From contig CM055106.1 in assembly GCA_029204225.1 (NCBI GenBank), positions 18,300,149 to 18,364,148 on the forward strand: a DNA stretch of 64,000 nt. The letters run 5' to 3'. Source of the stretch: Diphasiastrum complanatum. Its lineage: Eukaryota > Streptophyta > Lycopodiopsida > Lycopodiales > Lycopodiaceae. Shown piece by piece: positions 44,514 to 56,589 of the stretch. Below the pieces are notes generated by a model, which saw only the letters and a program-made list of their open reading frames with translations, did no database searches and had not been told where the DNA came from. Position numbers and translations under genes: made by a program. Every line of letters starts with the position of its first letter. The stretch's first letter is position 1.

Positions 44514-46067
44514 GCTAAATCTTAAAGATCCTGATGAAGATGTAGATCACATTGTTCACATCGGAGCCCACCTCACGCCGGGTCAACTTTTTGATCTAGA
44601 GACCTTACTCCGCAAATACAAGGATGTATTTGCATGGAATTATACTAAAATGAAAGGGGTCCCGTCTGAAATAGCGGTCCATACTATTCCCTTAGAGGAG
44701 AACGGTAAGCCTATTCGAGCTAAGCCATATCGAAGTAACCCTGTTTATTGCGAGCAAATCGATGAAGATATTAAGAAATTGTTGGATGCTGGCTTCATCT
44801 ATGAAGTCCAACATACTGATTGGGTATCACCCATTGTGATAGTACCCAAGAAGAACGACAAGTTGCATATCTGCATCGATATGAAGAATCTTAACGCGGT
44901 TACGAAAAAAAACCATTTTTCCTTACCCTTAACTACACAAATCCTTGAGGAAATGGCAGGAGTTGAAGCTTTCAGCTTCTTAGATGGGTTTAGTGTCTAT
45001 TTTTTGGTCCAAATTGCTCTAGAAGATAGATGCAAAATCGCGTTTGCCATAGAAAACGACATTTATGCTGATAATGTCATGTCTTTTGGCTTATGCAATG
45101 CCCCTTCAACGTTTCAGCGGGTCATGCAAATGGCCTTCCAAGACTTGCTACACAGGATTGTCGAGATCTATCTTGATGGCCTTGGTGTACATTCCTCGGT
45201 GGACAAGTACCTCAAAGCTCTAGAAAAGGTCTTCATTCACTGTCGTAGGTTTGGAATCTCACTAAACCCTGAGAAATGTCAAATCTAGGTAACCATGGGG
45301 TTGTCCTTGGACATATCATTTCGAAGGAGGGTATTTCTACAGATCCTTAAAAAATCAAGGTTATAGTTAAGATGCCTCTCCCAACCACGATGAAAGAAGT
45401 TTATGTGTTCCTAGGCCACACTAACTATTACCGCATCTTCATAATCGATTATGCTGGTAAGGCATGACTAGTTTATTTAGTTGTGGTAGACCCTAGATGG
45501 ACCGAGGAGTGCATCAAAGCTTTTGAGGAGTTAAAAACAGTGCTCACAATAGCTCCCATACTTCATTCCCCAAACTACACAAAGGAGTTTCACGTACATA
45601 CAGACGCAAGTAAGTATGCCATCGGGGGTCTCCTAACACAATCGGATGAGTATGGAAAGGATTTTTCAATACATTTCTTGAGCGGGCAATTGGTGCCTGC
45701 TGAAATAAACTATACAACAATAGAGAGAGAAGCATTGGCCATGGTCTACGCTGTACAGCAACTTAGACATTATTTACTAGGGCAAACATTCGCCTTCTAT
45801 ACAGACCATCAAGCCCTGTTATACATTGTTAATAAATCTTGTAAAACAGGACGCATAGCTCGATGGCTGTTAATACTCGAGGAATTCAATTTTCAAATAG
45901 TCGTTAGGCAAGAAACACAACATTTCATGGCCAATCACCCTTCCCGACTTCCTAATGCTGAAAAGGCGGATGCACCAGTAAACGACGATCTTCTTGATGC
46001 ATGTCTGTTTCAGATTGATGCCACACCCTTATGGGCTGAGGAGATCACTCAGTTCCTCAGCCCATAA
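44514..46067 (+). pseudogene. gypsy reverse transcriptase and RNase H (element C)
   Basis: RT is open from about 44514 to 45288: Y-K-D-V-F-A-W-N-Y, V-H-T-I-P-L, W-V-S-P-I-V-I-V-P-K-K-N, F-L-D-G-F-S, N-A-P-S-T-F-Q-R-V-M-Q. The catalytic segment reads Y-L-D-G at 45169-45180 where Y-L/V-D-D is required, so one metal-binding Asp is lost. A TAG at 45286 replaces a conserved Trp. RNase H (45483-46067) is open: T-D-A-S-K-Y-A-I-G, E-R-E-A-L-A-M-V-Y, T-D-H-Q-A-L-L, and A-R-W-L. Confidence 0.9.
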
Positions 46068-46102
46068 GGACTCAAAGAGGGCCTAAATACGGTAGCAATT
46101 TT

Positions 46103-47223
46103 TTGTTTTTGCTAAAGGCAACACCCTTTCAACTCATAGCAGGACAATTATATGAAAGGGGTGCTGACGATATTATATGCAGATGCGTTTATGAATCTGA
46201 GATACATCCTATCATATCTCAAGCACATGAGGGCATTGGAGGCGGTCACTTCTCGGCTGAAGCGACTACTAAAATCATACTTCGAGCAGGCTTATGGTGG
46301 CCATCACTGTTTAAGGATACGTTTTCTATCATTAAAACATGTCATGTTGCCAACGAGCCATGAAAAATACAAAAGCCGACTTCACACCATTGACACCCAT
46401 TATAGAAGACAAAGCCTTCCATAAGTGGGGTATCGACTTTGTTGGGCCCTTCAGTCCAGCAGCAAAAAATACCCAAGCACAATATATCCTGATCGCAATA
46501 GATTATGCAACTAAGTGGGTAGTAGCTCATGCAACAAAGGACGCTAATGCGAAGATCATAAAACATTATTACGCATTTTGGTTGTCCAATAGGGCTTGTT
46601 ACTGAGTGCGGCACACACTTCTTAAATGAAGTGATCGATCATCTCCTCTGCCATTACCTTGTGGTCCACCGCAAAAGTACTCCGTACTATCCTAGATGTA
46701 ATGGCCAAGCCGAGTCCACCAACAAGACGATTTGTAAAATCTTAACCAAGATAGTCGAAACGAGTCGATCAGATTGGGAAACCAAACTGTTCTCCGCTAT
46801 ATGGGCGTATCGCACAACTCCCAAGAAGGCCACTAGATGGGTTACCCAATTTCACCTCGTATATGGTCAAGAGGCAGTAATGCTTGTTGAATTCCTAGTA
46901 CCTTCATTGCGAGTCATGCAAGCTTTCTCCATAGATCTCTGTGAGGATGCTGCAATTGAACAACAAGTAAAAAATAGGCTATTTACATTAGCCCAATTGT
47001 GTGAGATTGCCAAAAAGCCTAGCACGATCGTCATCTACGCAATAAAGATTTACACTCAGGTGATCAGGTGCTTCTTTACACGTCTAAGAAGCATCCAAAA
47101 AAATTGAAATTCAGAAGCAAAGGACCTTATGTTATCAATAAAATCTTTCCTAATGGAGCAGTCCAATTGCAAACACTTGACAGAGTACTCCTAGACATTG
47201 TCGTCAATGGTGGTCGTCTATGA
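46103..47223 (+). pseudogene. gypsy integrase (element C)
   Basis: Zinc domain H-E-G-I-G-G-G-H-F then C-H-V-A-N (first Cys kept, second disrupted by a shift near 46350). The core resumes in other frames with G-I-D-F-V-G-P-F (first Asp) and D-Y-A-T-K-W-V, then Y-Y-P-R-C-N-G-Q-A-E-S. The C-terminal part shows F-R-S-K-G-P-Y-V-I and ends at a R-Y-Y-E-E-L segment. At least three frame changes. Confidence 0.82.
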
Positions 47224-47494
47224 CGGTATTACGAAGAGTTGTTTTTTGTTGACTCAATATAACTCCATACCTCTTGTATATATTTATGCTACTTCATGTT
47301 ATTTTTTGTATCTTCTTTTGTTTATGCTTTTTGATTTCCTCTATTAGTCTTTATTGCATCTTATTCAACATAATGTTTTAATCTCATCCATATCTATTCA
47401 CAGAGAGTGTTATAGGTCAATAACTGATGGTCTAGCTCACATGGATAAGTTATATACCATTTTAAGATTCAGTTTACTTGTAGTACTCAAAAGA

Positions 47495-47905
47495 CATTGG
47501 TCACCATCTCGACCGCGTCATTTGGTCACCATCTCGACTGCGTTATTTGGTCACCATCTCGATCGCGTTAGTTGGTCACCATCTCGACCGCGCCAGTTGG
47601 TCACCATCTCGACCGCGCCAGTTGGTCACCAACTCAACCGCGTCACTTGCTCAACATCTCGACCGCGCCAGTTTGTCAACACCTCAACCATGCCATCATG
47701 TCAACACCTCAACCGAGCCATCACTTCAACATCTCAACTGAGTCACCTGCTTATCGTCTCAACCGAGTCTCAACCTTCAAATTTTGACCGGGCCACAACA
47801 ACGTCGTTCCTTAAGATTTTTTGAAATCTTGACCACGTCTTCCCATTACGATGTTGACCAAGTCGGGCACTTTTAAAAATCTCGACCGAGGAGAATCAAA
47901 GAATG
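47495..47905 (+). repeat. 25-bp minisatellite, main array
   Basis: About twelve consecutive 25-bp units of the type GGTCACCATCTCGACCGCGT plus a 5-base spacer (CATTT, TATTT, TAGTT, CAGTT). Units lose conservation toward the 3' side, where CTCAACCGAG replaces CTCGACCGCG. All three forward frames stay open through the best part because 25 is not a multiple of three. Confidence 0.93.
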
Positions 47906-48480
47906 ACCATAAATACATAAAAAACAAACACATTCTTACCTTAGTAGTGATGTGCGAATATTGGAGCCTTCATGCGACTACTTTCTGGCGATCTTCTTGC
48001 AAACATACTCAATCCTGGCGCTCATACACTCCATCGATCACTCATTCTTCACACACTCTGTCCATCAACCATACCCGATATCAAGTCCGAGCGCCATCAC
48101 TAAAGATATCAAAAACCTAATATCAGCAGACGGTAAAACTTTTCCATTTGAATCTCTTGCACATCGAAGCGCTGAGGGGTAGTGCAGTTGGAGCATGCAT
48201 CACGCTCTAGTTTCACTATTGTGAGACACCATTTTCAGAACCATCACCATCACAAACTTATTGTTTTCCAACTTCATCATCATCTCACTCACTCTCCTCT
48301 CACCACAACCTATCCATTCCGTCTCTACAAACTTCCATTTACCACCGACAGTCTACACACACATTTACATCTTTCAACCATCCTACTTCATCCACTCCTT
48401 TTTCCCATTCCAACCTGACTCCATATACCTTCTTCCTCATAACCATGCCATTCTACCCCTCTACTTTTCACCAAACCCTC

Positions 48481-48640
48481 ACTTCCATTTCGACCGCGTC
48501 TATCCATTACCTTCTCAACCGCGTCTATTCGTCACCACCTCGACTGCATCTATATGTCACCTTCTCGACCGCGTCTATCCATCACCACCTCGACCACGTT
48601 CACCTGTCATAGTCTCGACCGAGCCGAGCCTCTGTCAACT
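48481..48640 (+). repeat. 25-bp minisatellite, second array
   Basis: About six units with the same CTCGACCGCG core and 25-bp period but spacer TCTAT and CACCACC/CACCTTC in place of CACCATC. It lies about 600 bp beyond the first array, so one ancestral array was split or seeded twice. Confidence 0.88.
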
Positions 48641-48699
48641 CTGTCTTAAATCTCAACCGCAACATTTTTTCCAGAATCTCATTTTTTCAGTTTCCAACA

Positions 48700-48758
48700 T
48701 GTCTTCCAACCAGTCCTCCAGTTCAGATGACCCAGATGCAAATAAGATAGATATTTAG
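48700..48758 (+). pseudogene. Start of the element C extra ORF
   Basis: M-S-S-N-Q-S-S-S-S-D-D from ATG 48700, the counterpart of the extra ORF start in element B (M-A-S-S-S-S-E-D), ended by TAG after 19 codons. The rest of the ORF seems deleted. Confidence 0.5.
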
Positions 48759-48961
48759 ATGGGACAACTGGATGTGTCGTATTATACCAACAAGGTTGAT
48801 ATAGATTTTGTAATAAATAATGTCGAACTCTCAAAGAATAACATTTGAAAGTTATGTATTTGGTACAATTATGATTTATTTCGAGTGAAGTGGATTTGAG
48901 AGTTATTCTGGTTGTCAACAGACATTAGAAAGTAACCAATATTACTTGTGTTGGGGGTGTG

Positions 48962-50039
48962 TAGTGTTAATAATTCTACAACAACAGTCTTGCCTCTATC
49001 AAATTGAAGGAAATGCATTCTACAGGTGAGATGTTATCAAAGTAGTACAGAAGTACTACACTCCGGCTGATTAAGTTGTCAACAGAGAGTTGAGAAATGT
49101 TCGATGTATTCGTGTTTGTGCAGACAATTAGTTAATCGTATTCGCGAACTGTTCAGTTCTAGACAGAAGTTTTTAACAACTTAAGTCCAAGGTTATGGTT
49201 AAAGAGCACAAATACTTTTAGAGTACGTTAGAAACTTATGTCAGTTACAAGCAAGAACACATATCAAAGACTCAATTTCTCAAACAAGGACTGTCATCTC
49301 AGATGTATACATAATTCTGATTGTGCTAGATTGTACCAAATGTAGATGTTATTTGAGTGTCGAAAAGAAAGTGTTCACGACAAACGAATAAGATAGTTTT
49401 AAGACAGTTCTTTTAGAGCATATTTATGGACATACATCAAACGACTGTAATGCGCTAGAGAGTCTGTCTAACCAGAGAGTAATTCATGTAATGCAGTAGA
49501 GATTGCTAGTAGACTTAGGATCACTCACACTCAATAGTGCGGAGAACAGAGATAAGAGAGAATAATCCTCAACACTCTATTCACTTTTCAACCTCTCACA
49601 AATACATAAACTCTTCCTCTCTCGATGATTGAGACTGAAGCGTGTGATCACTATATGTTCTACGGAGCGAACAAACACACCTCTAAGACTACAGGTGTGT
49701 CACTCCCATGAAAAGGTCTAGTTAGCAATTAGATTGATTGTATATTCAATTATACCATAAGAGGTATATTTAACTAAGAGTTGAAATTACTCTAGTTTAA
49801 TATGACGATTCATATTTAGTCATTTCGCATAGATGACCTAGTAAAGGCTTATCCAAGGAAGCATTTCCCTTCTAGAAGTCTCGCCCTTAAATACAAGGCA
49901 AGCCTTTAGGAGATATATTCTCGAAAAATGACTTAGGCCTCTTCATGATTTATATTTATCCAGCTCATATCTTCATTTTCGAGTATATCATGCCATATTC
50001 AGGTTGATATTCAATATTTAACAATTTTGTGGCATCACA
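48962..50039. repeat. LTR, 1078 bp, orientation ambiguous
   Basis: TGTAGTGTTA at one end and GGCATCACA at the other, so TG...CA on both strands. A purine tract GTTGGGGGTG abuts the left end (as for a plus-strand element C), while on the minus strand GAGGAAGGGGATA abuts the right end (as for a minus-strand element lying at 50-56 kb). No tRNA-like primer site is seen on either side, so it is a 3' LTR of one of them. Confidence 0.65.
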
Positions 50040-50399
50040 TATCCCCTTCCTCAAATGTGAAACGTCCTCGTGAACATATAATCTTTATTTCGAGGATCAT
50101 TCGTGAATCATTCTATTTTTCAGGTATTCATTGAGGTGAAAAGATATTTCTTCATATGTTCCTTCTTTTAGATATTTCTTCTGCTTTAGAGAATATATGA
50201 CTTGCTGCTTCTTGAATTGAATAGGCTAATTTGAGTTGATCTTTGAAATTATTGATGAGAACATGAATCAAACTTCAAAACATCTTCAAAACTTCAAAAA
50301 TCAGGATTCAGCATCACATAGAAAAATCACCATTACATAGGCAAGAATGAATATTCATGATGGATTCAATTCTTCATGTAATCTTTGGGCTAACTCCAA

Positions 50400-52394
50400 A
50401 TTTTGTTGAGCCTCGTACAACATCAACGTTTTCCTTTGATTTCATATAATGGCCAACGGGTGGGCTGCCGAATTCTTCAAGCTTAACAGGGAGCAATGTT
50501 CCATCAAATAGCTCCTGAGTTAACTTTTCATCTTCATCTGAATCACTACGAAGTGTGATTTCTTTACAAAAGCGAGCTAAAAATCTTATAAAAGAACCTT
50601 TAACATAAAGATTCTATACAAAAAACAAAGTCCTTGCTACAAAAATTCCAAACTGCCAGAACGAATATGTACAAAAGTGCTTATAACGAATTGACTTTCT
50701 TTGATCTTGCAAATTATGTCAAAATTCCACAAAATAGTCAGCAAGATTTCGCACCCAATCCATGTAGAGACTGAAAAGTTCTGGATACACCATATTTACA
50801 TTGATAAGTAATCCAGCTTCATCAAAAGCGCCTATGTCCGCAACATCTTTTGGTTTGTACAATTGGAACTTCGACTTTCGCTTCCAAAATTGTCACTTAT
50901 TGTCTTCATTTCGCAAAAAGTTATATTCTTTAATAGAATGTATTCTAAGGCATAGTTGAAGAACCTATGTATGACTCAACTGATCCGAAAAGCTCGACTG
51001 TGAATTTCCCCTGAATTATGCCTCAACAGAGACATCCTTTCTGCTCGATAGATAACTGGGCCCATAACTAGAGAAAGTCATCCTTTTCCCATGGTGTCTT
51101 CCAATCATCAAAGGCGATGCCTACTGCGCCTAGTGGCATCATATAATCCACATAGCATTGTAATTCAGTGTTAAAAGCTTGTGGACACCACTTCCAGAAT
51201 CGATCAGCAAATGCATTGAACCTTTCAGCACATACCTTCGACTGGGTTCGACGTTGTCGCTTTGTCTGAGTAGCTGCTGTTGCCATGTCTTGAGTTTGTA
51301 ACTCGGTAGCTAACTTTTGATCTTCCAGCTGATGCTTGAGATCAAACAGCTCTTGTTCGAGCTTGTCGACCTTCGCTACTGCCTCCAAGTATTCTGGATG
51401 GTCAACAACTCCCGAACAGACATGAACGAACTTAAGTTGCTACATCAGATCATCAATTCTCAACAAGGCCTGTAAGTATTTGTCATCAGAGTCTGGCCCG
51501 CTGCAAGTCTGGGTGGCTTCAATAGATAGCTCCTTCAACTCCGCCAACTCTTCTTCGACTAGTGCCTTTGCATCTTCGAGCGGTTACAGGAACTTGACTC
51601 AAAAATTATCTAGCATCTGGCCTTGGAGCTGGTTTAGTTTTGAGAGGTCTATTGTGATAGAACCTACATTGCTGCACAGAGCAAGCATAGTTTCTGCCTT
51701 TATTCATGTCGCTCGCTCCTCTTGCAAAAGTTTCTGGAGAGTGACATTGTCCTTATTCACGGTCTACACCTGTTGTTGTAAAGAATCAATGGCAGTCTGA
51801 TAATTTGCAGACTTGGCCTCAATTGTTTGATTGATTTCCTTCAAAGAATCAGCTTTCTTTGTTGCGGTGTGAAGTTGTGTTTCTGGAAAATGAGTTTGGT
51901 TGATCAGCTTCGTGTTGTCTGTCAATCTTCTCATAAGACTCTTTGAGAGAGTCTTGAAACTTTCGCTCTGCTTCTATCAGGTCCATAATGTTCCTCTAAT
52001 TATATCTATTTGATTTATATATGTTAGTAGCTAAATTTTTGGCTCTGCTGGTCATGGATGTAAACCACCGGGGCTGGGTGTCAGGTTCATCATCATCTTC
52101 ATCAGCTACCCCAGTGTCGCCTACTGCAGCTACTCGAGCCTTGCCTGAAGTGTCGAGCGGAGTTTCATTTTCATCCGAGGCACTTGAGTTCTTCTTCTTT
52201 TGTGAGGTTGAAACAGAGGCTAGCTTTGTTGATTCAGTAGCAGCAGGTCCATCCGTGTCCATGGCAGTGGTAGTATCTGTGTCTTTCTGAGAAGCTGCAC
52301 CATCAACTTCCATAGCATTTGTTACAGAACCCCTGCTCCAGAGGATCTGTTGTTTAGACTTCTTTTGTTTACTTCTTCTTCTACCTGTCAACAA
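50400..52394 (-). pseudogene. Unrecognised acidic and coiled-coil protein (minus)
   Basis: Minus-strand frames in order: a Lys-rich start then Ser/Thr/Asp-rich low complexity (52394-51996, with D-E-D-D-D-E-P-D), stretches with shifts, a coiled coil (A-K-V-D-K-L-E-Q-E-L-F-D-L-K-H-Q-L-E near 51350), then C-A-E-R-F-N-A-F-A-D-R-F-W-K-W and a C-terminal part ending G-S-P-P-V-G-H-Y-M-K-S-K near 50450. This could be the extra ORF of a minus-strand retroelement whose 3' LTR is at 48962-50039. No family identified. Confidence 0.4.
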
Positions 52395-52488
52395 AGGCAG
52401 TGGGCTCTTGCTTAAGTTATTTGTTCTTGTTCAAAGCCCAAAATCAGGCAGAAGGGAACAGATCAACGTTGTAGTATTGTGTCCTACC

Positions 52489-53468
52489 TGTCAGAGGACA
52501 ACTCATGGTTGTTCTCTCTTGAAAACACTTACATTCAAACAGAGATGCAAGCCATGAACATTCATGTACAGATCAATGTGTAGCCCAAATGAATATTCAA
52601 TAGATTCTACAGCTACCTACTCTAAAAACGAACTAGATTAGATCCTACACTTTACTAAAATTGAGCTACACTTGCATTAATCCACAAAGTTGAAACAAGA
52701 TTCAACCTACAACATTTTAGAAGTCCAAGAATCAAGAAACCAGCCAGTCTTTTGATTCTTGGACATCCCAAGAACATCAAGAACTAGAATGTTAGAGGAT
52801 ATGCAAGATTTATACCACATTTCTAGCCTATTTAGTTTACTTAAATGCTGATTCCTACATTAATCCACAAACAAGAAAAGAAAACTAATCCACTCTAGGA
52901 AAGCAGCAAATACAATCCACAACCACACACAAAGGAGAGAAGGGCAAGATCGTGAATGCATCACTCAAGAAACAAGCATGATCAAGGAGCTCAATGGATG
53001 CACCAAACTCGTGAAGGTTCTTCTCATTTCAGCATGGAGTAGATACAATTCACAAAAAGCTCCTCTTCACAAAGAGGGAGTCTCTTAAATAAGCAAGAGA
53101 GCTCTTTAGGTGGCATCCTAGTGGAATTTCCACATTTCACAAATTACAAGTGGAATAATGCTCTCCACTAGAGGTCACCATCAAAAGGTGGCTTACTCTA
53201 CTTTCTTTAAGAGGGATCTACTTGCATTTATTACATTTGCCTAGAAATACTAGTTCCTACATGGTCATTCCATCTTCCGGGATTCACCATGAGGCTTACA
53301 CAGTTCTTGCTTGTCATTTCTACTAGTATTCCTCGACTCTCATACTCGGCTCTCAGTCTTCGTTCGTCTCGTCTTCTCAGAGACCTCCTCAGTCTAAGGT
53401 GAGAGGTGCTCTTGAGTTGCTCTGTCCGAGTATTTTGGAGATTCGTCAGAATCAGCCAACATCATCTC
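52489..53468 (-). repeat. Probable LTR (minus), tentative borders
   Basis: Minus-strand sequence from a TGATGTTGGC start behind a purine-rich TTAGGGGTGAGA to a TG/CA end near 52489. A TTATTTAAGAG promoter-like box lies on the minus strand near 53090. No duplication of the target site was found, so the borders are guesses. Confidence 0.4.
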
Positions 53469-53593
53469 ACCCCTAATGTGTTGCAGGACCCACTGCAACT
53501 CATATTGGACGATGTCACTCCGCCTCCGTAGTGGCATTTTCGATTGTCACTTAAAAAGCATAGATCCTTGGTCGCTTGCGTAAAACCAAGTGC

Positions 53594-54846
53594 TTATTGT
53601 TGCCAGTCTTTACTAAAAAATTGCTTTCTGCAATCTGTCGCAATGTAATTTTGGAGAACTCCTAGCAGCTTCACAACTTGCATGCATGAGTGCTTCCTCA
53701 TGTCCTTTTTATCACTTGTATCTGACATTGACGGTTTCATCTCTGGTTTTTTGGCATGTACTAACTTCTGGGAGGTTTTATCCTCCATTTTGCTTCTGGG
53801 TGTTTTTGCAGTTCTTCGCTCAGTTGAAGTTCCAGCCTCAAGGAAAACCTTCGATCTACAGGTTGCACAAACTTTGATTATCAGTCTCAAGGGGATGGAC
53901 TCATCAAAAACTGGTGGTAGGAACAGATTTGGGTGGACAACTTGGTAATGGTAAGGAAACATGATGAAGGCTTGGTAGCAGGGTGAAGGAACTAATAGTT
54001 CTACAGTTGCAATTTTGGACTCTTGCAATGTCGAGCTTTGACCACCACTTGCTGGGTGAGGAGCTCACTTTATTTTGTAGGTTCACGGTTGTCTTCATCT
54101 TTCTTTTTCTACAGCTCTTTCTTTTGATCCGTACTTTTGGGCCTCTTTGGGCTTCATAGGAGGGGAATCAACTATCATTGCTCCAGAGAGTCTCTTTTGA
54201 TCAAGATTGATCTTACTCATCTGTTGCTTAAGTTTTGTCCTTTCCTCCTTAGCTTCTTTGCTTAATTTCTTATGTCTTCTAGTCGTTTCGCCTGCTTCTT
54301 AGATCTTCGTTTGGCTGATCAACCATTGTAGGTGGTAGTTGGTCTCCGTAGGACATTTGCAATGATCTCTTAGCTGATTCAGTAAGACTATCAAAAATTG
54401 GGAATTTCTCAGAAGAACAATGAAATGATGATAAACAAACAGATGGAAGGTAGGGTGGAGGTGGTGTCATCGGTAGATGGTGTGAACGATAGGCATGAGA
54501 ATGGGCACATAAGTATGGCAAGAGATCGGTTGAAGGAGACTGAATTTTCAATGCTTGTGTTTCCCTTTCTAAAGGATCCTCGTCGTGACTGGGGTACTTC
54601 TTCTGATTGAGTCTCTTTGAATTGCCCATTTGTCTTCTTAGCCTTGTCTTTTTCATATTTGACTTGTGACCTTGGTTGTCGATCTTGCTGATGTTGTTGC
54701 TGGTAGCGTAACTGCTCTAGTGGATCCAAGCAGATCCACTCTCTCCCCCCCAAAAAAATCTGTTGGTGGGGATGTTGTTGCTTGTAACTATTCATGCTCA
54801 GGATTGGATCGCCGTGTGGAACACATACTTGAAACACGTTGAACAT
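53594..54846 (-). pseudogene. Unrecognised charged protein (minus)
   Basis: A chain of minus-strand frames: G-R-E-W-I-C-L-D-P-L-E-Q then Gln-rich; E-K-F-P-I-F-D-S-L-T-E-S-A-K-R-S; a basic coil (A-K-E-E-R-T-K-L-K-Q-Q-M near 54220); then F-P-Y-H-Y-Q-V-V-H-P-N-L-F-L-P-P and a Lys-rich tail. The frame changes at least twice. I do not recognise it; a retroelement gag-like or extra ORF or a captured host gene are both possible. Confidence 0.35.
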
Positions 54847-55489
54847 GCGACTGGACTAAAGATTGAACAGATTTTAGCTAAATCTGTTTCAATCTTGCCG
54901 TAGTTGACTCAAAAATTAAGATAACGACGAGATTCAGGAATCAACTCTAATGTGACAAAGATTTCTCAAAGTTTCAGTATGCTCAATGATTGTAAACTTT
55001 GTGCAAGGTGATCTGAAGGTGGATATATGAATGAAAATGTATTCTTGAGATGCTCTACGGAAGACTCTCGTGTAGTAGCTATTTCTCATGCAAAAATCAA
55101 TCACACAAAATAGGTGAAGAGAAACAAGGAAATAAACAAACGTTACAGAGAGTGAGAACTGTATGGCACCTGTCGAACAAAACTTGCATTCATCAACATT
55201 GATAATGTACCTTGACAATTGCAATATTTCTTTTGTTTTGTAGAGTAATAATACTTACTCTGACATGCCCTTGTCAAAACAAGACAGGGTTGGTGACACT
55301 AAAATCTACCATCATTTATAGCAGATGTTGTAAGATATAGCTTGAGATGTAGGTATGGTTGAGGTACTATGTCCTGAGTACCTCTCTGAACAAGAGATTC
55401 AGAACCGAATCTCTATCTTGATTTCTTATCCTAGATTTGTTGTGTATTGGCACATTGGAAAACTTAATCAGCATGTGGAAAGACAAATA

Positions 55490-55865
55490 GATGTGAGGTT
55501 GTAGAAGGGGAGAAAACTTGTCAATTTTCCTTCGACTCATGGACATGAGCACGTGGTGCTTTTCTTTCCCTAGATTCATCATCATCTGATCCTTCGTCTT
55601 CTTCCTTGATGGCATCAGACATAGCTAATTTGAGGCTTATATATTCATCATTGGATTTAAGCTCGCGTCTAATCCATCTTGGAAGGCCGACTAAGAACCA
55701 GATGATGAGCATCTGTTTGGAGGGCTGTTACTGTACTTGACTTGTGAGGCATTTGAAACGCTCGATATAGTCTCGTACATGTTCATCTTTTGCCATCTTG
55801 ATATCACTCAATTTGACAGAAGGGCTCTCTATCAAACAAAAGGGCTTAAAGCGCTTGATAAAGAA
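55490..55865 (-). pseudogene. gypsy gag fragment (minus)
   Basis: I-E-S-P-S-V-K-L-S-D, V-R-D-Y-I-E-R-F, then L-P-R-W-I-R-R-E-L-K and an acidic run K-E-E-D-E-G-S-D-D-D. The latter two match the gag of element A (P-K-R-I-R-R-E-L-K, E-E-D-E-D-S-D-D-E). It is cut at about 55870 by the CACTA element. Confidence 0.8.
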
Positions 55866-55884
55866 AAAAGTCCATCATCATTCG

Positions 55885-56025
55885 ACGTATAATGGGACGT
55901 CCAATATAGATGTCGGATTCCGACGTTTGTTAATAGAATGTCATAAAAAAATGTCCGGCGGGTGATGTATATCCGAGATATGCCCGATGTTTTTGTGTCG
56001 GAATTCGACTTCTCGGATTAGGCAA
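55885..56025. repeat. CACTA subterminal repeats, left
   Basis: Several copies in about 130 bp: GACGTCCAATATAGATGTCGG, GTCGGATTCCGACG, GTCCGGCGGG, ATATCCGAGATATG, GTCGGAATTCGAC. Such motifs bind the element's DNA-binding protein in known CACTA transposons. Confidence 0.75.
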
Positions 56026-56589
56026 AAAAAAATAAAAAATGCTTAAAAAATAGCGCGCGCATTTTTTTCGGTCTATTCTTGGAGTCATGTTCTTGGAGAG
56101 GCGCTAGTCTTGGATTGCTTTTGAGACAATATTATTGGATTGCATTCGACATTTGGATCAAGTAACAAGCATGAGGTACTTTCTATACTTACATTACTTA
56201 ATTCACATTATGAATTGCAATATCTTATTGTATTACTTTTTGAAAATATGACTTGAAGGGATGTTTCTACAAGCTTACTTGAAAGGGGCTAACATGCATT
56301 AAGAAAAGTATTTTTCTGGAAAGCACGGAAAATCATGACTAAACTTTTTGAAAATACAACATTGCACAAAGTTTTGCAATTCTGTTAGTTTAGACATTGC
56401 ACATTTTGGAATAGGACATTGCACATATTTCGGAATCCAACATACAAAACCAACAATATTGTGATCAATTGCAATAATATATATATTGAAAGTGTATATC
56501 AATGTATCACAAAATTGCTGCTTTCGTAGTCTCTCTAACTTATGATAGAAAAACTAAAAATATATTAAAAACCTAATCTACTCATCATC

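Larger units (their letters stand above)
42640..48961 (+). mobile_element. Ty3/gypsy element C (gag knuckle to integrase, minisatellite, extra ORF start)
   Basis: Plus-strand order: Cys/His knuckles, protease, linker, RT, RNase H, integrase (to 47223), 25-bp minisatellites, then the first codons of an extra ORF and a purine tract GTTGGGGGTG before an LTR. The domain order is gypsy, and the layout parallels element B, though sequences have diverged strongly. A 5' LTR was not found. Many stops; RT has lost a catalytic Asp. Confidence 0.82.

Noticed and set aside
47495-48640. CRISPR array
   Set aside because: Units are directly adjacent without unique spacers of constant length, and the genome is a plant's.
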